In this document: positions 62,901 to 64,000 of the stretch, piece by piece
Position numbering within the stretch: the first letter of the stretch is position 1
How the letters are laid out: each line of letters opens with the position of its first letter
Source: Centroberyx gerrardi
Taxonomy: Eukaryota; Chordata; Actinopteri; Beryciformes; Berycidae
Assembly (NCBI RefSeq): GCF_048128805.1
Contig: NC_136003.1
Location: 21,343,340-21,407,339, forward strand
DNA length: 64,000 bases
Direction of reading: 5' to 3'
Notes under the pieces: model-generated
What the model was told of the DNA's origin: nothing
The model's database searches: none
The model's input: only the letters and a program-made list of their open reading frames with translations
Program-made: the position numbers and the translations under genes

Positions 62901-64000
62901 GAGACGAGGAAGAGGAAGACCAAGGGCCCGAAATCTTCTCTGACTCCATGAGTGACATGACAGAGCCGGAGATGAAGGGAGGGGTCGGTTTCTTTTTCAA
63001 GGTGGGTGACTGAATATTATTGCTATCTCTCGCTGCCATTCTGAAACTTCTTCATTTCTAAGATCAGTATAGTTATGCCTCTATTTCTTTGTGTGACTTT
63101 TGTTAGCAGGATGACAAGGTGCGACCAGAGGATGAGATGGCTCAACGGAAAGCGGCATTGCTGGAGAAACAGCAGAAGAGAGCAGAGGAGATGAAGAGAC
63201 GCAAACTGGAGCAGGAAAAAGAAAAGGAATCCAAGTGAGACCTTGTTTTATTTATCGGCAATCTTAATTGAATGTAACGTTTTTTTGTAGCAAAATTGGG
63301 GTATCATTGCAAGTTTGGGGTTCTCACTTTAAATCAGTCAATGAATATTTTTTTTTTAAATTTACTTTTTTGAAAATAATTGCAGTGAAGTTTTTACAGC
63401 CTATAACTAAGAGGGCTGATTGTGATCCCACCAATGTTTGCTATTTGTCTCTATAAATCTCTATATTTTCATCAGCTGCTCCTCAATCTCAATGTCACAG
63501 ACTGAAAATCTTTACACAAATTCACCTCTCTGTAACTTTAGCAAGCCGCAGTGGATGATCATTGAAGGCTGGGGAGACAAAAGCGAGGACAGACCCCAGA
63601 CCCCAGGCACCCCCCCAACATCTCGCACCCCCACAGCGGAGGGGACCCCCCAACGCAGAGGAGACTTCACCAGGCAGGAGTATGAAAGGAGACATCAGCT
63701 GAAGATCATGGAAGACCTGGACAAGGTCCTGAGGCAGAAACCCACCACGGTCCGCGGGGTCAAGAAGCAGAGACCCAAGACTGTGTTCCGGGATGACTCG
63801 GTCCTCTCCCGCAGCCCCGCCAAGGGCTTCATGGGTAAATGGTTCCACTGTTCACACACACTGCTATTTAACTCTTCACTGATTGTTTTACTTGCCCTCA
63901 CCCCAAACACCCAGCCACCCATTTATTCTCTCCAGCTAATGTCTCTCTCCATCCCTCTTTTCCTCCCTCCAGGCACCAAGCTGAACAAGGTGTACTCCCA
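43608..64000 (+). CDS. camsap3: Calmodulin-regulated spectrin-associated protein 3 (C-terminal part outside window)
   Basis: Binds and stabilises free microtubule minus ends, in epithelia notably at junctions and the apical cortex. Exons: 43608-43740, 50156-50418, 57660-57800, 58044-58130, 58576-58608, 59501-59639, 59757-59896, 60026-60110, 60219-60252, 60364-60434, 60703-60775, 60862-63001, 63110-63234, 63542-63834, 63973-64000 (cut). About 1,261 codons; phases all agree. Visible: MRKTFVVPDIKPLDLYD at the N terminus; CAMSAP CH domain about residues 225-340 (NGCAVAAVIHYYCPGLLRLE, SVADSLYNLQFI, LEDMLYTP); the CAMSAP3-type phrase AVSFSIPFGLDSDVDIVMG near 405; IEEALQIIH; MTSFAERKKKQ near 627; coiled coils about 670-715, 812-845 and 1114-1155; and DFTRQEYERRHQLK near 1195. 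The CKK domain lies beyond the edge. The first ATG in frame is used (GCTATGG context). CAMSAP1 or 2 are less likely given the central phrases and the xab2 neighbour. Confidence 0.95.
45425..45614. repeat. Imperfect inverted repeat in camsap3 intron 1
   Basis: Left arm 45425-45464 ends CAAAGCTAGAAACTAGAG; right arm 45575-45614 starts with its complement CTCTAGTTTCTAGCTTTG. Arms share a GAACATG motif further out and enclose about 110 bases. Probably a decayed foldback element. Confidence 0.75.
46120..46270. repeat. Dispersed fish repeat fragment
   Basis: Contains ATACTTTGTTGGTCCCTTTA then AGGAAATTCTCTTTACTTGC, resembling the common teleost repeat phrase with tttattgatcc and gaaattctctt. Family not assigned; recognition is from memory. 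Confidence 0.5.
47683..47850. repeat. Second dispersed fish repeat fragment
   Basis: Has AAAATTCTCTTTTCGCTTTG, GTTCACAGGGAGGTGAGAGT, GGAGGTGGTAGGGATTCAGT and GTGTCTTGCTGAAGGACTCT. Shares the GTGTCTTGCT phrase with 13080-13260 and the AAATTCTCTT phrase with 46120-46270. Confidence 0.55.
51467..51511. repeat. (TG)n microsatellite
   Basis: About 22 pure TG units in camsap3 intron 2. Confidence 0.97.
52549..52587. other. Perfect 16-bp stem hairpin
   Basis: TGCTACAGTGCCAGTC, a TGCTGCT loop, then GACTGGCACTGTAGCA. The neighbouring 52440-52700 is rich in CTGC/CAGC motifs, some of which could extend the fold (CTGC near 52538, GCAG near 52597). Confidence 0.85.
53050..53120. repeat. (CTCCCTCCAG)n minisatellite
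   Basis: About seven units of a 10-base repeat, the first with CTCCGG, in camsap3 intron 2. Strongly pyrimidine on the plus strand. Confidence 0.95.
55918..56220. repeat. Dispersed fish repeat (cagaaacaactttacttgcc type)
   Basis: Begins GAATCAGAAACAACTTTACT, TGCCAAGTACATTGCATGCA and CAAGTAATTTGACAAGAACA, which resembles a very common teleost repeat that reads agctttattggccaagt. It continues with GTGCAAAATGAC near 56162. The end is approximate. Confidence 0.55.
58576..58608 (+). other. camsap3: camsap3 33-base microexon
   Basis: GACAG precedes it and GTAAGTTC follows it. It encodes CPTRWYWKLVP in phase 0 between exons ending QPVQPS and starting LRYRKD. CAMSAP1/2 have a WxWKLVP phrase immediately before their RYR(K/R) motif, so it is a true coding exon. 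Skipping it keeps the frame, so it may be alternatively used. Confidence 0.88.
58932..58951. repeat. Short (GT)n microsatellite
   Basis: Ten or so GT units in the camsap3 intron 58609-59500, which also has a (CT)n run at 59067-59087. Nothing else recognised in that intron. Confidence 0.9.
59901..59940. repeat. (CA)n microsatellite just after a camsap3 donor
   Basis: About 19 CA units starting five bases after the exon end at 59896 (donor GTACAG). CA tracts beside donors can act as splice enhancers, so it may affect use of this exon; that is inference. Confidence 0.95.

Overview
This is a 64 kb piece of a vertebrate nuclear genome, almost certainly a teleost fish. The genes have many short introns with GT-AG ends. 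Two intact genes and one broken relic encode fast skeletal (class II sarcomeric) myosin heavy chain in a head-to-tail array. The non-coding DNA is AT-rich and carries small foldback/DNA-transposon and LINE-tail repeats of a kind common in fish. No prokaryotic, CRISPR or viral gene was seen, and no tRNA or rRNA was recognised.

Myosin array (minus strand, about 30.5 kb down to 1). In transcription order it holds: copy B, complete (TATA box 30554-30560, ATG 29791-29793, stop 16979-16981, poly(A) signal 16895-16900; 39 coding exons, 1,939 codons); relic C (12454 down to about 9340), which kept a damaged first coding exon and parts of the rod but lost the whole motor; and copy A (TATA 7296-7302, ATG 6819-6821), which runs off the left edge inside the large rod exon after about 1,229 codons. 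Exon sizes of A and B are identical throughout. Some blocks, introns included, are nearly identical between A and B while neighbouring blocks are clearly diverged, which points to patchy gene conversion. An element of about 80 bp recurs upstream of all three units (once before A, twice before C, twice before B).

Single-copy genes (plus strand). xab2 (33917-41444, 19 coding exons, 850 aa) encodes the SYF1-type HAT/TPR scaffold of the spliceosomal Prp19-associated complex, also known as an XPA-binding factor in transcription-coupled repair. camsap3 starts at 43608 and runs off the right edge. It encodes a microtubule minus-end protein with a CH domain, coiled coils and a large low-complexity central exon; its CKK domain lies beyond the window. 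camsap3 includes a 33-base microexon (58576-58608). The two genes are also neighbours in mammals, which supports both names.

The rest is intergenic or intronic: a 460-bp foldback element with promoter-like boxes in its arms (14134-14595), a 0.54-kb terminal-inverted-repeat element inside a copy B intron (24454-24995), a LINE-like 3' tail (about 27380-27634), several dispersed fish-type repeat fragments, and micro/minisatellites in the long camsap3 introns. The genes do not form one pathway: the array serves muscle contraction, and xab2 and camsap3 are broadly used cell genes next to it. The strongest leads for new biology are the repeated upstream element, the mosaic A/B similarity and the motor-less relic.
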